Below, one piece after another: positions 16,945 through 26,826 of a stretch of DNA of 64,000 nucleotides (position 1 is the stretch's first letter; the number at the start of each line of letters is the position of its first letter). The DNA is taken from NCBI RefSeq assembly GCF_003991975.1, contig NZ_CP029822.1:124001-188000 (forward strand), in the 5' to 3' direction. The notes beneath the pieces were generated by a model that made no database searches, was not told where the DNA came from, and saw only the letters and a list, made by a program, of their open reading frames with translations. This DNA is from Entomomonas moraniae (lineage in GTDB: Bacteria; Pseudomonadota; Gammaproteobacteria; Pseudomonadales; Pseudomonadaceae). The translations under genes were made by a program, and so were the position numbers.

Positions 16945-17739
16945 TTAAACGCTTACTGCACCAAAGTTTTCTGGTAATGTTGAACCGCCATCAATAACAA
17001 TTTGGGTTCCTGTAATATAACGTGATTCATCTGATGCTAAGAAATCCACTAAATCACCTAGCTCTTCAATAGTTCTTAAGCGTCTCATCGGAATAGCGGC
17101 TGCAATGCTATCTAATACCTTTTGTGGGTTACTTTGATTACTCTCTTTAGCAATTGATTCTGCCATTGGGGTGGCAATATAGCCTGGGCATACGGAATTG
17201 ACGGTAATATTATGGGTTGCAACCTCTATCGTCTATGCTAGAAGTAAAGCCTGAGATAGCTGCTTTACTTCTAGCATAGGCGGCTTGTCCTGCAGCGGCT
17301 ACCATTGTGCCTGTAGCTGATGATAAATTTACAATTTTGCCTTAGTTTGCTTTTAGCATATAAGGTAAAAAAGCATAGGTTACATTCCAAGTGCCTTTAA
17401 TATTAATATCAAAAGTTCTGTCTCTGATTTCTTCTGATGTTTCTAAAAATGGAACAATATGGCATACACCGATATTATTCACTAAGATATCTACCTTGTG
17501 GTATTTTTTGATTACTGACTCGACAATTTGTTTGAGTGTGCTGGCATCGCGAATATCAACATCATAACTTTCTGCTTTTAGCCCCCGCTGTACGAGCTTG
17601 TTGGCGGCCTCGGTAACACTTTCATGGTAATCAATAAAATAACCGTAGGGCTTTGTTTGGCTAGTACTTGTGCTGTTCCTAGTCCATTGTCTATTGCACC
17701 ACCAGTGATAATTGCGACTCTATTTGCTAACTTTTTCAT
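16945..17739 (-). pseudogene. Decayed short-chain dehydrogenase/reductase
   Basis: Read in three joined frames, the stretch encodes a complete SDR of about 260 residues. From the ATG at 17739: MKKLANRVAIITGGA (nucleotide site), then a one-base loss near 17635 after which the protein continues as IDYHESVTEAANKLVQRG and VDILVNNIGVCH. A TAA at 17342-17344 interrupts LKAN*GKIVNLSSATG; the active-site AYARSKAAISG follows at about 17280-17248. A second frameshift near 17230 precedes VATHNITVNSVCPG, and the intact C-terminus IPMRRLRTIEELGDLVDFL reaches the stop at 16945. With at least three lesions it is not functional. The original substrate is unknown. Confidence 0.88.
17233..17279. repeat. Perfect 18-bp inverted repeat inside the SDR pseudogene
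   Basis: CTATGCTAGAAGTAAAGC at 17233-17250 is the exact reverse complement of 17262-17279, with an 11-base spacer. The right arm encodes the normal active-site codons (AYARSKA); the left arm occupies the codons after SGFT, where an SDR normally continues in frame, and the frame is lost there. It looks like a template-switched copy of the neighbouring arm. Confidence 0.85.
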
Positions 17740-17909
17740 GTTTTGTTTCCTTGCATCTATAATGTGGATAAAGAGTAAACAATGTTTCATTTGGTTATTT
17801 AATGGATTATAAAATAGAATATTGTATAAACCATTTTTAATATAAATAATAAGTACTTTATTGATATAAATAAAATACTTATACCAACACTATCTTAGAT
17901 TAATAGAAA

Positions 17910-19061
17910 ATGAAAGAGAAAGTCGTCATATATAAAGTAGGTGGAGCCGTTCGTGACCGTTTATTGGGGCAAGCGGTTAAAGATATTGACTGGGTAGTTG
18001 TTGGGGCGAGTGCCGATGATATGTTAGCCAAAGGTTATCAACCTGTCGGTACTGATTTTCCTGTATTTTTACACCCTAAAACAGGTGAGGAATATGCCTT
18101 AGCAAGAACGGAGCGTAAAAGTGGTAAAGGCTATGGAGGGTTTACTTTTTTTACTGACCCAGAGGTAACTCTAGAGCAAGATTTAATTCGTCGTGACTTA
18201 ACGATCAATGCAATTGCTGAAGATCAATATGGGCAAATTTATGATCCCTATGGTGGGCAGCGCGATATTGAAGCGAGATTATTACGCCATGTATCGTTGG
18301 CATTTATTGAAGATCCGCTTAGAGTTTTACGTGTCGCACGTTTTGCAGCACGGTATGCTAGTTTAGGATTTGTTGTTGCTGATGAAACGCTTGAATTAAT
18401 GACACACCTTAGTCACAGTGGTGAGTTAGGTCATTTAACCGCTGAGCGGGTATGGAAAGAGTTTTCACGTGCCTTAATGGAGCAAAGCCCAGATGTCTTT
18501 TTAAGTGTACTATCGCAATGTGATGCCTTAAATGTGTTATTACCGGAGTTAGTTAATCTAGCATTGGTGATCAGTTTGCTAAAACAAGCAGCTGTAACTC
18601 ATCAGCCGTTAGCTATTCGCTGGGCATGTATTGCTGTACCGTTGGCCTTAAAAGGCGATATAAAGCAAATTCAGCAGATTAACCAACGTTTTAAAGTACC
18701 TAATGAATGCATGGATCTTGCTCTGCATGTAGGGCAATATTTAGGTTTTTGCCAGCAGGGAATGGCTCAAAGCCCAGAGTCACTTTTGCAATTTTTACAG
18801 CGAATGGATGTATTAAGAAGACCAGAGCGATTAGCGCAATTATTGCGACTTTATGAAGTAGTGATTGAGGTAATGAATAAACCGATGGACGAAAGGAATA
18901 ATGTCGTTTTTTTAAGGACGCTAGCGGAACAAATTCGAAAAGTTGACCCAAAAGTTTTTATCCGCCAAGGCATCGTGGGCGCCGACCTTGGCACCCAGTT
19001 AGAAAAAGAAAAATTAACCATTATTAGAGATGAACAAGCTAGGTTTAAATCAATGAGTTGA
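17910..19061 (+). CDS. cca: CCA-adding tRNA nucleotidyltransferase
   Basis: A 383-residue class II nucleotidyltransferase that builds or repairs the 3' CCA of tRNAs. The catalytic head is complete: YKVGGAVRDRLLGQ, the metal pair in VKDIDWVVVG, the RRDLTINAIAED motif, DPYGGQRDIEARLLRHV and the EDPLRVLRVARFAARY motif. The C-terminal part is short, and I cannot see the HD-domain metal motif carried by E. coli Cca (phosphohydrolase activity); RWACIAVPLAL stands about where it would be. No clear ribosome site precedes the ATG at 17910. The 3' end is 5 bp from convergent dsbB. Confidence 0.93.
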   Translation: MKEKVVIYKVGGAVRDRLLGQAVKDIDWVVVGASADDMLAKGYQPVGTDFPVFLHPKTGEEYALARTERKSGKGYGGFTFFTDPEVTLEQDLIRRDLTINAIAEDQYGQIYDPYGGQRDIEARLLRHVSLAFIEDPLRVLRVARFAARYASLGFVVADETLELMTHLSHSGELGHLTAERVWKEFSRALMEQSPDVFLSVLSQCDALNVLLPELVNLALVISLLKQAAVTHQPLAIRWACIAVPLALKGDIKQIQQINQRFKVPNECMDLALHVGQYLGFCQQGMAQSPESLLQFLQRMDVLRRPERLAQLLRLYEVVIEVMNKPMDERNNVVFLRTLAEQIRKVDPKVFIRQGIVGADLGTQLEKEKLTIIRDEQARFKSMS

Positions 19062-19066
19062 AATGA

Positions 19067-19579
19067 TTAATTAATACTAGGTTGTATTTTGCGAGGTCTA
19101 AATAGTTGGAATAATAATACGATACTAAATAAACTAAAAAATATAAGTCCCCAATAAGGAAGTTCTATCCATAAAAAATCACCTTGGTATAAACCACATT
19201 CAGGGGTTCCTTTGAAGGCCGTTATAATGGCTTCAAAAAAGGGATTATCTTCAAAAATACTCGTAAAGGTTGTAGGTAAACAGCCTGTATTTTCAGGGTT
19301 AAATTTTATCCAAATTTGTCTTCCTGCTGCTAAAACACCGAGCGCTGCAAAAATCAAGGCGATCACTGAGTAAATACGGTGGCCAACACCTTGTGGGTTC
19401 TGGATACAAGCAGCTAGGCAGGTAATACCTGTGAGGCCAAAAAGAATACGTTGTATCCAGCATAGTACACAGGGTTCCATGAGTTTGACATACTCAAAGT
19501 AAAATGCGAACCCTAACGATGAGGCGCAAATGAGGAAAATCATAAAGAAAATAAAGCGCGAACAGGTAAGAAACTTCAT
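19067..19579 (-). CDS. dsbB: Disulphide bond formation protein B
   Basis: A 170-residue inner membrane protein with four hydrophobic segments that reoxidises DsbA and passes electrons to quinone. The first periplasmic loop has the CxxC pair in PCVLCWIQR (Cys37/Cys40), and the second has Cys100 and Cys128 (TGCLPTTF, PECGL). The Arg in the quinone-proximal CWIQR segment is present. It is monocistronic, convergent with cca. No dsbA is in the window. Confidence 0.95.
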   Translation of the reverse strand: MKFLTCSRFIFFMIFLICASSLGFAFYFEYVKLMEPCVLCWIQRILFGLTGITCLAACIQNPQGVGHRIYSVIALIFAALGVLAAGRQIWIKFNPENTGCLPTTFTSIFEDNPFFEAIITAFKGTPECGLYQGDFLWIELPYWGLIFFSLFSIVLLFQLFRPRKIQPSIN

Positions 19580-19686
19580 AATAATGGGCTTTCCTTAAAA
19601 GTTATTAGCGGTAAGTTAGACTGCAAGTATAGCATTTAACTAAACTATACAATGGCTTGCAATCAATATTTTGTGAGTTTGTATAG

Positions 19687-21888
19687 CTATTTGGGTCTTA
19701 CCGGTTTTTTGGGCGCTCTTGTTTTTTTGACATCATGTTGGCGAGGTGGAAGCCCAGTGTGTTGTGTGAGTAAAGGACGTTTACTTTTTCCTTTATCTGG
19801 GGTGGAGTTTTTTCTCCTTGGGCTTTGATAGCCGTTTGTTTTAGGCTGATACGCGGGGATGAGTTGATGGTCACCATCGCCAATTAAATCACTTCGTCCC
19901 AATGCCTGTAAAGCTTCTCGTAATAGTGGCCAATTATTCGCATCGTGATAGCGTAAAAATGCTTTATGCAAACGCCGTTGTTCTTCTGTTTTGGTAATAG
20001 CCACTTTTTCACTCTTATAAGTAACCTTGTGTAAAGGATTTTTACCTGAGTGGTACATTGCCGTGGCGGTAGCCATAGGCGATGGGTAAAAAGCTTGTAC
20101 TTGGTCAGCCCTAAAACCATGACGTTTTAACCATAAGGCAAGGTTCATCATGTCTTCATCTGTTGTTCCAGGGTGTGCGGCGATAAAGTAAGGAATGAGA
20201 TATTGTTCTTTATTGGCCTCTTTGCTGTATTTATCAAACATAGCCTTGAAGGTATCATAGGTGCCGATACCGGGTTTCATCATTTTATCCAGAGGGCCTT
20301 GTTCGGTATGCTCAGGTGCGATTTTTAAGTAACCACCTACATGGTGGGTTACAAGCTCTTTTACATATTCAGGTGATTTAACGGCCAAGTCATAGCGTAA
20401 GCCTGAAGCAATAAGAATCTTTTTAATACCTTTAAGCTCTCGGGCGTGACGATAGAGTTGAATTAAAGCTGAGTGATCGGTATTTAAGTTACCACAAATA
20501 CCAGGGTAGACACAGGAGGGTTTTCTACAGGCTTCTTCAATTTCTCTGCTTTTACACGCCAAGCGATACATATTGGCTGTCGGGCCACCCAGATCAGAGA
20601 TAACACCTGTAAAACCGGGCACAGTATCACGAATTTCTTCTATCTCGTTTAAGATAGACTCTTCGGAGCGGTTTTGGATAATTCTTCCTTCATGCTCTGT
20701 AATAGAACAGAAAGTACAGCCGCCAAAGCAGCCGCGCATAATATTAACAGAGAATCGAATCATCTCATAGGCAGGTATTTTTGCCCCTTTATAGTCAGGA
20801 TGAGGTAAGCGTGCGTAGGGAAAGCCAAAAACGTAATCCATTTCGGGCGTTGTTAATGGAATAGGTGGTGGATTAATCCACACTTCTAGGTTGTCATGTT
20901 TTTGAACTAACGCTCTTGCATTACCGGGGTTAGTTTCTAGGTGTAAAATACGGTTAGCATGGGCATAGAGTACAGGGTCATTACGAACTTTTTCAAAAGA
21001 GGGAAGGCGGATAACCGTTTTATCTCTTGTTAGTTTTGGGCTTGGGAGTATTGCTTCAACCACTTGTGGTTGTTCTATCGCTTGAGCCGTTTGAGCTTTC
21101 TGTTGTTCGACAGCGCACTCTTCTAGATCGTTGGTATTGACATAGGGGTTGATAATTTTATCAATTTTACCCGGACGGTCGATACGGGTTGAGTCTATTT
21201 CAAACCAACCTTCGGGAGTGTCTTTACGAATAAACGCGGTGCCACGGACATCGGTGATTGTTTCGATGGATTCTCCACGAGATAATCGTTGGGCAATTTC
21301 GCAAGTAGCGCGTTCTGCATTTCCGTAAACCAATAAATCAGCGGTTGCATCGACTAGAATTGAGCGACGAACACTGTCTTGCCAGTAGTCATAATGGGCA
21401 ATACGGCGTAAAGAGGCTTCAATTCCTCCTAGAAGAATCGGTATGTCTTTATAAGCTTCTTTACAGCGTTGACTATACACTAGACTTGCTCTATCAGGTC
21501 TTTTTCCTGCGATACCGCCGGGTGTGTAGGCATCATCTGATCGAATACGACGATCAGCCGTGTAACGGTTAATCATCGAGTCCATGTTTCCTGCCGCAAC
21601 ACCATAAAATAGATTGGGTTTGCCAAGCCTCATGAAGTCATCTTTTGAGTGCCAGTCCGGTTGGGAAATAATACCTACTCTAAACCCTTGACCCTCTAAA
21701 AGCCTGCCAATAATAGCCATACCAAATGAGGGGTGGTCAACATAAGCATCACCTGTTACAAGAATAACGTCACAGGAGTCCCATCCTAGTTGATCCATTT
21801 CTTCTCGGCTCATGGGGAGGTAAGGGGCAATACCGAAACATTCTGCCCAGTATTTAGGATAGTCAAAGAGTAAAGTCGATGCGTGCAT
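19687..21888 (-). CDS. YgiQ family radical SAM protein
   Basis: A 733-residue protein of the YgiQ/UPF0313 family. The N-terminal domain ([17 protein letters not shown]) is B12-binding-like in outline. The radical SAM cluster motif is C-x3-C-x2-C in [19 protein letters not shown] at about 384-400. A radical SAM TIM-barrel follows ([36 protein letters not shown]), and the tail after about 670 is basic, Pro/Lys/Arg rich ([15 protein letters not shown]) and probably disordered. The reaction catalysed by the family is unknown to me. It is monocistronic. Confidence 0.92.
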   Translation of the reverse strand: MHASTLLFDYPKYWAECFGIAPYLPMSREEMDQLGWDSCDVILVTGDAYVDHPSFGMAIIGRLLEGQGFRVGIISQPDWHSKDDFMRLGKPNLFYGVAAGNMDSMINRYTADRRIRSDDAYTPGGIAGKRPDRASLVYSQRCKEAYKDIPILLGGIEASLRRIAHYDYWQDSVRRSILVDATADLLVYGNAERATCEIAQRLSRGESIETITDVRGTAFIRKDTPEGWFEIDSTRIDRPGKIDKIINPYVNTNDLEECAVEQQKAQTAQAIEQPQVVEAILPSPKLTRDKTVIRLPSFEKVRNDPVLYAHANRILHLETNPGNARALVQKHDNLEVWINPPPIPLTTPEMDYVFGFPYARLPHPDYKGAKIPAYEMIRFSVNIMRGCFGGCTFCSITEHEGRIIQNRSEESILNEIEEIRDTVPGFTGVISDLGGPTANMYRLACKSREIEEACRKPSCVYPGICGNLNTDHSALIQLYRHARELKGIKKILIASGLRYDLAVKSPEYVKELVTHHVGGYLKIAPEHTEQGPLDKMMKPGIGTYDTFKAMFDKYSKEANKEQYLIPYFIAAHPGTTDEDMMNLALWLKRHGFRADQVQAFYPSPMATATAMYHSGKNPLHKVTYKSEKVAITKTEEQRRLHKAFLRYHDANNWPLLREALQALGRSDLIGDGDHQLIPAYQPKTNGYQSPRRKNSTPDKGKSKRPLLTQHTGLPPRQHDVKKTRAPKKPVRPK

Positions 21889-21992
21889 GGGAATATGATA
21901 AACAGGCTATGGAATAAAGAATCATTACATAGCTTGTTTAGCCAGTAATGACTGTATTTTTTTAAGAGAGTTATTGTACGTTAAATAAGGAA

Positions 21993-22023
21993 GTAACTCC
22001 ACCTTTATGAAAAGTGGAGTTAC
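21993..22023 (-). terminator. Hairpin after the LtaS-like gene
   Basis: GTAACTCCAC (21993-22002) / GTGGAGTTAC (22014-22023), a perfect 10-bp stem with an 11-base loop, beginning 10 bases after the stop codon on the minus strand. The following T-rich stretch (TTCCTTATTT) is weak. Confidence 0.6.
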
Positions 22024-22032
22024 TGCAAGTGA

Positions 22033-24069
22033 TTACTTATCGGTTTGAGCTGCTTCAGCCCCAGCCGTGTTATCAAGTAAGCTCTTGGTTGCCATTTGAA
22101 CATAGGCTTCCATTTTTTGTTTTAAATTATCTGCTTCTTGCTTATCGTCGATTATTGTAGCAGTTGGATTTGCACCTACTTGGTAGTGATAAAGTTTAAC
22201 ATCTTTTTCATTAGGACGAATAAGTATTTCGTTACCGCTTAAGATGGCGATTGTTTGGTCGCTGCTCGATGGTTTAATAATACCAAATCCTTTATCGCCA
22301 GCAGGTAAGTTAAGCAAGTCACGTCCCCAACATTGTTGGCGAACATCACCACCTAAACGCCCCATGATGGTCGGTACAATATCAACTTGTGTTCCTACCG
22401 TACTGCTGGTTGCTCCAAATTTCTCTTGAATACCAGGAGCGATAATAAGTAATGGTACATTAAAGCGGAATAAATCCATATCTGTTAATTGTATAGGGTT
22501 TCCAAAACCATGATCGCCCACCACAATAAAGATTGTATCTTTATAGTAAGGTGATTTTTTAGCTTTCTCAAAGAACTGCCCTAAAGCCCAGTCAGAATAG
22601 CGCATTGCTGTTAAATGCTCATTCTGTGATCCTTGATCGGTCACTGGTTCAACCGGTAGATCTTTAGGCAATGCATAAGGTGTATGGTTAGAAAGACTTT
22701 GTAATAACGCGTAGAAAGGTTTACCTGATGCTTCTAGTTTATTAAGTTCTTCATTACCACGGGTAAACATGTCTTGGTCAGATACTCCCCATGTTGAGTC
22801 AGAGAATACAGGGTTTACATAGTCGTTACGACCAACAAATGAGGTCATGCCTTGGTTGCTAAAGAATCCCATTTGGTTATCCCAAGCAAAATCACCATTG
22901 TAAACATACACATCGCTCATATCGCGAATGGATAGAAGTTGTGGAAGCCCCGAGAATTTATTATTACCCTCTGGTTCTTGCATTAATGTTTCAAAGGCAG
23001 GCAGGTTAGGGAAGCAGGCCATGGTTGCAAACATACCTTGATGGGTATGAGTACCGTTTGAGAAAAATTGGGTGAATAATAAGCCTTCTTTGGCTAAACG
23101 GTCGAAGTTCGGGGTGATGTTACTAGGGTTGCCTAAGGCACCTACATAACGACCTGCAAAACTTTCCATTAAAATAACAACAACATTTTTAACAGGAAGG
23201 GTTTTGTTTTTGTCCACTAAAGTGTCACGACGAATCACTGCCTTATCAGTTTCAACTAATGTTTCATTAGGTAACACGATCATAGAGCGAACGATTTTTT
23301 CAGCTTCTTCATCTGGCATCGTAGCTTTCCATACAGTACTACGGCTACTTACGTTGCGTGCTGCATCAATTAGAGAAAGTGTACCATTTAGACCAAGTTG
23401 ATTGGCAAAAGGTGAATCTGTTGTATAAGCATCCCCCCAACGAAGTGGTGAGCCTTGACGTAAGGTACCACGCCCTGCTAAGACAATGATAGCAACACAA
23501 AGAATAAAAATAACTAATTGTACATAGTAAGGGTATTGTTTGTTGGTATTTTTCTTCGTGATGCGATCAATTAATTTGAAAATAAGAAAAACTATCGCGG
23601 TAATAATAATCCATGCAATCATGTATTTAACCACGGGATAGCCATTCCAGATCATGCTTAATACTGTTCTAGGATCTTCACGAACATACTGAAAGACTAG
23701 GCTGTTTAAGCGCTGATGAAACTCATGATAAAAATCTAACTCAAGTACCCCTAGGAAAATACCAACACAGGCCGCAAGTGTAAGCCAAATGAGTTGAAGT
23801 GTACGTAAAGCCATGACCTTACTACAAAGGAATGTGAGCCCTATTGGGATCATTATAAATGCAGTGACTTTGGCATCAAAGCGTAGGCCGTTGCAAAAGG
23901 CCTCAATGAACGTAGAGGTCGGGGTATCCCCTATTAGATCTGCATTATATTTAAATAGCGCATAACGCAATAGGCTGAAAATGACCATCAAAGTCAGTGC
24001 CGATAAAATAAAAAATACCAATTGCTGGAGTGCATTTGGTTTGTTAGGTTGAGTCAGTTGTTTTGTCAT
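22033..24069 (-). CDS. LTA synthase-like sulfatase-family membrane transferase
   Basis: A 678-residue protein with about five hydrophobic segments in the first 210 residues, then a large extracytoplasmic sulfatase-fold domain. The metal site starts at VVVILMESFAGR (about 294), and the probable nucleophile threonine is in SNGTHTHQGMFATM (about 338). Later motifs are YNGDFAWDNQMGFF and VVGDHGFGNP. The layout is that of LtaS/OpgB/EptA-like enzymes, which move phosphoglycerol or phosphoethanolamine from phospholipid to envelope glycans or lipids. In a Gram-negative, OpgB-like periplasmic glucan or lipid A modification is more likely than teichoic acid. Substrate unknown. It is monocistronic. Confidence 0.85.
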   Translation of the reverse strand: MTKQLTQPNKPNALQQLVFFILSALTLMVIFSLLRYALFKYNADLIGDTPTSTFIEAFCNGLRFDAKVTAFIMIPIGLTFLCSKVMALRTLQLIWLTLAACVGIFLGVLELDFYHEFHQRLNSLVFQYVREDPRTVLSMIWNGYPVVKYMIAWIIITAIVFLIFKLIDRITKKNTNKQYPYYVQLVIFILCVAIIVLAGRGTLRQGSPLRWGDAYTTDSPFANQLGLNGTLSLIDAARNVSSRSTVWKATMPDEEAEKIVRSMIVLPNETLVETDKAVIRRDTLVDKNKTLPVKNVVVILMESFAGRYVGALGNPSNITPNFDRLAKEGLLFTQFFSNGTHTHQGMFATMACFPNLPAFETLMQEPEGNNKFSGLPQLLSIRDMSDVYVYNGDFAWDNQMGFFSNQGMTSFVGRNDYVNPVFSDSTWGVSDQDMFTRGNEELNKLEASGKPFYALLQSLSNHTPYALPKDLPVEPVTDQGSQNEHLTAMRYSDWALGQFFEKAKKSPYYKDTIFIVVGDHGFGNPIQLTDMDLFRFNVPLLIIAPGIQEKFGATSSTVGTQVDIVPTIMGRLGGDVRQQCWGRDLLNLPAGDKGFGIIKPSSSDQTIAILSGNEILIRPNEKDVKLYHYQVGANPTATIIDDKQEADNLKQKMEAYVQMATKSLLDNTAGAEAAQTDK

Positions 24070-24279
24070 GGTTATAATGGCTGTTAATGTGGGTTGAGTT
24101 ATACAGTTTTAATAATATAAGGAGAACTGTCAAAGAAATGTGAATTGTAAGGCGGTTAATGGTATTGGGCAAATAAATTTCGTGACAAATAATGAGGAAG
24201 TTTAGCTAAAGTTTTCTTTATTATTTGGAATCAGAGACTTATTTATTTCTACTGTGAGTGATGGATAATAGGATTATAG

Positions 24280-25725
24280 ATGGTAGCTAGTATATTTTGG
24301 TATGACTTCGAAACAACAGGCATTAATCCACGTGCTGATCGTCCATTACAAGTGGCTGGTATACGAACAGATTTAGAGCTAAATGAAATAGATGATCCCA
24401 TCAATTTATATTGTACCTTATCAGATGATATTTTACCTCATCCACAGGCTTGTTTAGTAACGGGAATTACGCCTGATATTTTAGTGCTTAAGGGGTTAAA
24501 AGAGGTCGAGTTTTTTAAAAAACTTGAGCAACAGTTATCTCAACCTCAGACGTGTACAGCAGGTTATAATAATATTCGATTTGATGATGAAGTGGTACGC
24601 TATGGATTGTACCGTAATTTTTATGATCCGTATGCGCGTGAGTGGCAGGCAGGAAATAGCCGTTGGGATATTATTGATTTATTGAGAGCTGCTTACGCAT
24701 TAAGGCCAGAGGGTATCATATGGCCAGAGTTGGAAGGGCAGGTTTCTTTAAAGTTAGAATTGTTAACGAAAGAAAATGGTATTGCCCACGAGCAAGCACA
24801 TGACGCTCTGTCAGATGTGCGAGCAACTATTGCATTGGCTCGGTTAGTTAAGGAAAAACAACCGAAGTTGTATCAATACTTATTTGATTTACGCTTGAAG
24901 AGAGAAGCACAAGCACGTATTCCATTATTAAAGCCAATTGTTCATATTTCTGGGCGGTTTTCAGCGGAGCGGCATTATATGTCAATCGTTTTGCCGTTAG
25001 CTAAACACCCGACTAATGCTAATGCAATCATTGTTTGTGATTTACAAAAAGACATCAGCCCATTATTTGATTTGTCCGCAGAGCAAATAGTCCAGTATTT
25101 ATATACGCGTCATGATAAGTTGCCAGAAGGTATTCAGTCTATGCCGCTGAAGTTGATACACGTTAATCGTTGTCCTGTCGTTGCACCTCTGGGGGTGTTG
25201 AGAGAACAGGATGTTGAACGATTACAACTGGATGTAGACTATTGTTTAGCGCAAGCAGAGCAATTAAAAGTGGGGCAGTCTATATGGCACGATAAATTGG
25301 TTTCAATTTATCGTTCAAACAGTACAGGCATTAACGATGAGATTGAAGATGCAGAGCAACAGCTTTATTCAGGATTCTTGTCTGTACGTGATAAACGATT
25401 GTGTGATTCTATTAGAGGCTTAGACCCTACAAGATTAATTGATGAAATGGCTCATTTTGAAGATGGTCGATTACCCACATTATTATTTCGCTATCGGGCA
25501 AGAAACTATCCTGAAACTCTAGTAAATGATGAGAAAAAGGCTTGGTATGATTTTTGTCGTCAACGGCTTACGAATGAAAAAATGGGTGCTCCGATTACGA
25601 TTGAGGCATTTAGGCAGGAGGCTCAACAGTTATTAGACACTAATCATACCTGTGAAACTACGCTAACAGTTTGGCAAAGCCACATTGAATATTTACTAGA
25701 AAAGTATGCATTAAATAAAAATTAA
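24280..25725 (+). CDS. sbcB: Exodeoxyribonuclease I
   Basis: A 481-residue 3'-5' single-strand DNA exonuclease acting in recombination and mismatch repair. The DEDDh exonuclease domain has motif I WYDFETTGINPRADRP (Asp9, Glu11), motif II AGYNNIRFDDEVVRYGL and motif III EQAHDALSDVRATIALA. The SH3-like and C-terminal helical domains of ExoI follow (RLPTLLFRYRARNYPETL). The length matches the family. It is divergent from the LtaS-like gene, and purU follows after 70 bp. Confidence 0.96.
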   Translation: MVASIFWYDFETTGINPRADRPLQVAGIRTDLELNEIDDPINLYCTLSDDILPHPQACLVTGITPDILVLKGLKEVEFFKKLEQQLSQPQTCTAGYNNIRFDDEVVRYGLYRNFYDPYAREWQAGNSRWDIIDLLRAAYALRPEGIIWPELEGQVSLKLELLTKENGIAHEQAHDALSDVRATIALARLVKEKQPKLYQYLFDLRLKREAQARIPLLKPIVHISGRFSAERHYMSIVLPLAKHPTNANAIIVCDLQKDISPLFDLSAEQIVQYLYTRHDKLPEGIQSMPLKLIHVNRCPVVAPLGVLREQDVERLQLDVDYCLAQAEQLKVGQSIWHDKLVSIYRSNSTGINDEIEDAEQQLYSGFLSVRDKRLCDSIRGLDPTRLIDEMAHFEDGRLPTLLFRYRARNYPETLVNDEKKAWYDFCRQRLTNEKMGAPITIEAFRQEAQQLLDTNHTCETTLTVWQSHIEYLLEKYALNKN

Positions 25726-25795
25726 GTAAATGGATAGACTAAACAAATTATAAAATTGTAGAATGGTCGGCTAATTTTAAATGATTGGAGTCTTT

Positions 25796-26647
25796 ATGAA
25801 TACCTTTCGACTGGTGATTTCTTGCCCTGATGGGATAGGCATTGTTGCTAAAGTGAGTGGTTTTTTAGCAACATACAATGGATGGATTATTGAAGCAAAT
25901 CACCATTCTGACTTATCTAATGGCCAGTTTTTTATGCGCCATGTGATTAGGGCTGACTCATTACCTTTTGATTTGGCAGGGTTTAAGCAAGCATTCTCAC
26001 CTGTGGCAGACCAATTTAACATGACATGGCGAGTCACAGAGTCTGTACTAAAGAAAAAAGTCATGCTAATGGCGAGCAAAGATTCTCATTGTTTGATAGA
26101 TTTACTTTATCGGTGGCATAGTAATGAGTTAGATTGCGATATTGTGGGTGTCATATCAAATCATAATGATTTACGTAGCATGGTTGAGTGGTATGGAGTC
26201 CCTTATCATCACATTCCTGTTGCCCCCGATAACAAACAAGAGAGTTTTGATAAGGTTACTCAGTTAATTGAAGATAATAATGTTGATTGTGTTGTTTTAG
26301 CACGTTATATGCAAATTATTCCTCCTGCGCTTTGTCAAAATTATGCACAAAAAATCATCAATATTCATCATAGTTTTTTACCTTCCTTTGTTGGGGCAAG
26401 ACCCTATCATCAAGCGGCCCAACGAGGGGTGAAGTTAATTGGTGCTACTTGCCATTATGTTACGCAAGAGCTGGATGCTGGGCCTATTATTGAGCAGGAT
26501 GTCGTTCGTATTTCACATCAACACAGCATTGAAGATATGGTGAGATTAGGGCGTGATGTTGAAAAAATGGTGCTTGCTAGAGGGCTGCGCTACCATTTAG
26601 AAGACAGAGTGCTTGTACATGGTAATCAAACAGTTGTTTTTGCGTGA
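25796..26647 (+). CDS. purU: Formyltetrahydrofolate deformylase
   Basis: A 283-residue enzyme that hydrolyses 10-formyl-THF to formate and THF, supplying formate for PurT and balancing one-carbon pools. The ATG at 25796 is chosen because TTGGAG stands 5 bases before it; an in-frame ATG at 25781 lies upstream of that site. Residues 1 to about 85 are an ACT domain (RLVISCPDGIGIVAKVSGFL), and the rest is a formyltransferase fold (VMLMASKDSHCLIDLLYRW, NIHHSFLPSFVGARPYHQA, GATCHYVTQELDAGPI) with the catalytic Asn-His-Asp set. In Pseudomonas aeruginosa sbcB and purU1 flank mvaT, as I recall; here nothing lies between them. Confidence 0.96.
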   Translation: MNTFRLVISCPDGIGIVAKVSGFLATYNGWIIEANHHSDLSNGQFFMRHVIRADSLPFDLAGFKQAFSPVADQFNMTWRVTESVLKKKVMLMASKDSHCLIDLLYRWHSNELDCDIVGVISNHNDLRSMVEWYGVPYHHIPVAPDNKQESFDKVTQLIEDNNVDCVVLARYMQIIPPALCQNYAQKIINIHHSFLPSFVGARPYHQAAQRGVKLIGATCHYVTQELDAGPIIEQDVVRISHQHSIEDMVRLGRDVEKMVLARGLRYHLEDRVLVHGNQTVVFA

Positions 26648-26826
26648 TTAAATAATACTAAAATGTGATATTTAGCAAATATTTCAATATTACTCATTGC
26701 ATTACTTATAAAATTATTAATAATACTCAGTGAAAGTGGGTTATATTTGATTTTTACTCAAGTTAAAAGATAGAATAAGGTAAATCAAATGGCTATGGAC
26801 AATAAAGAGGTTGGAAGTCACTTATC

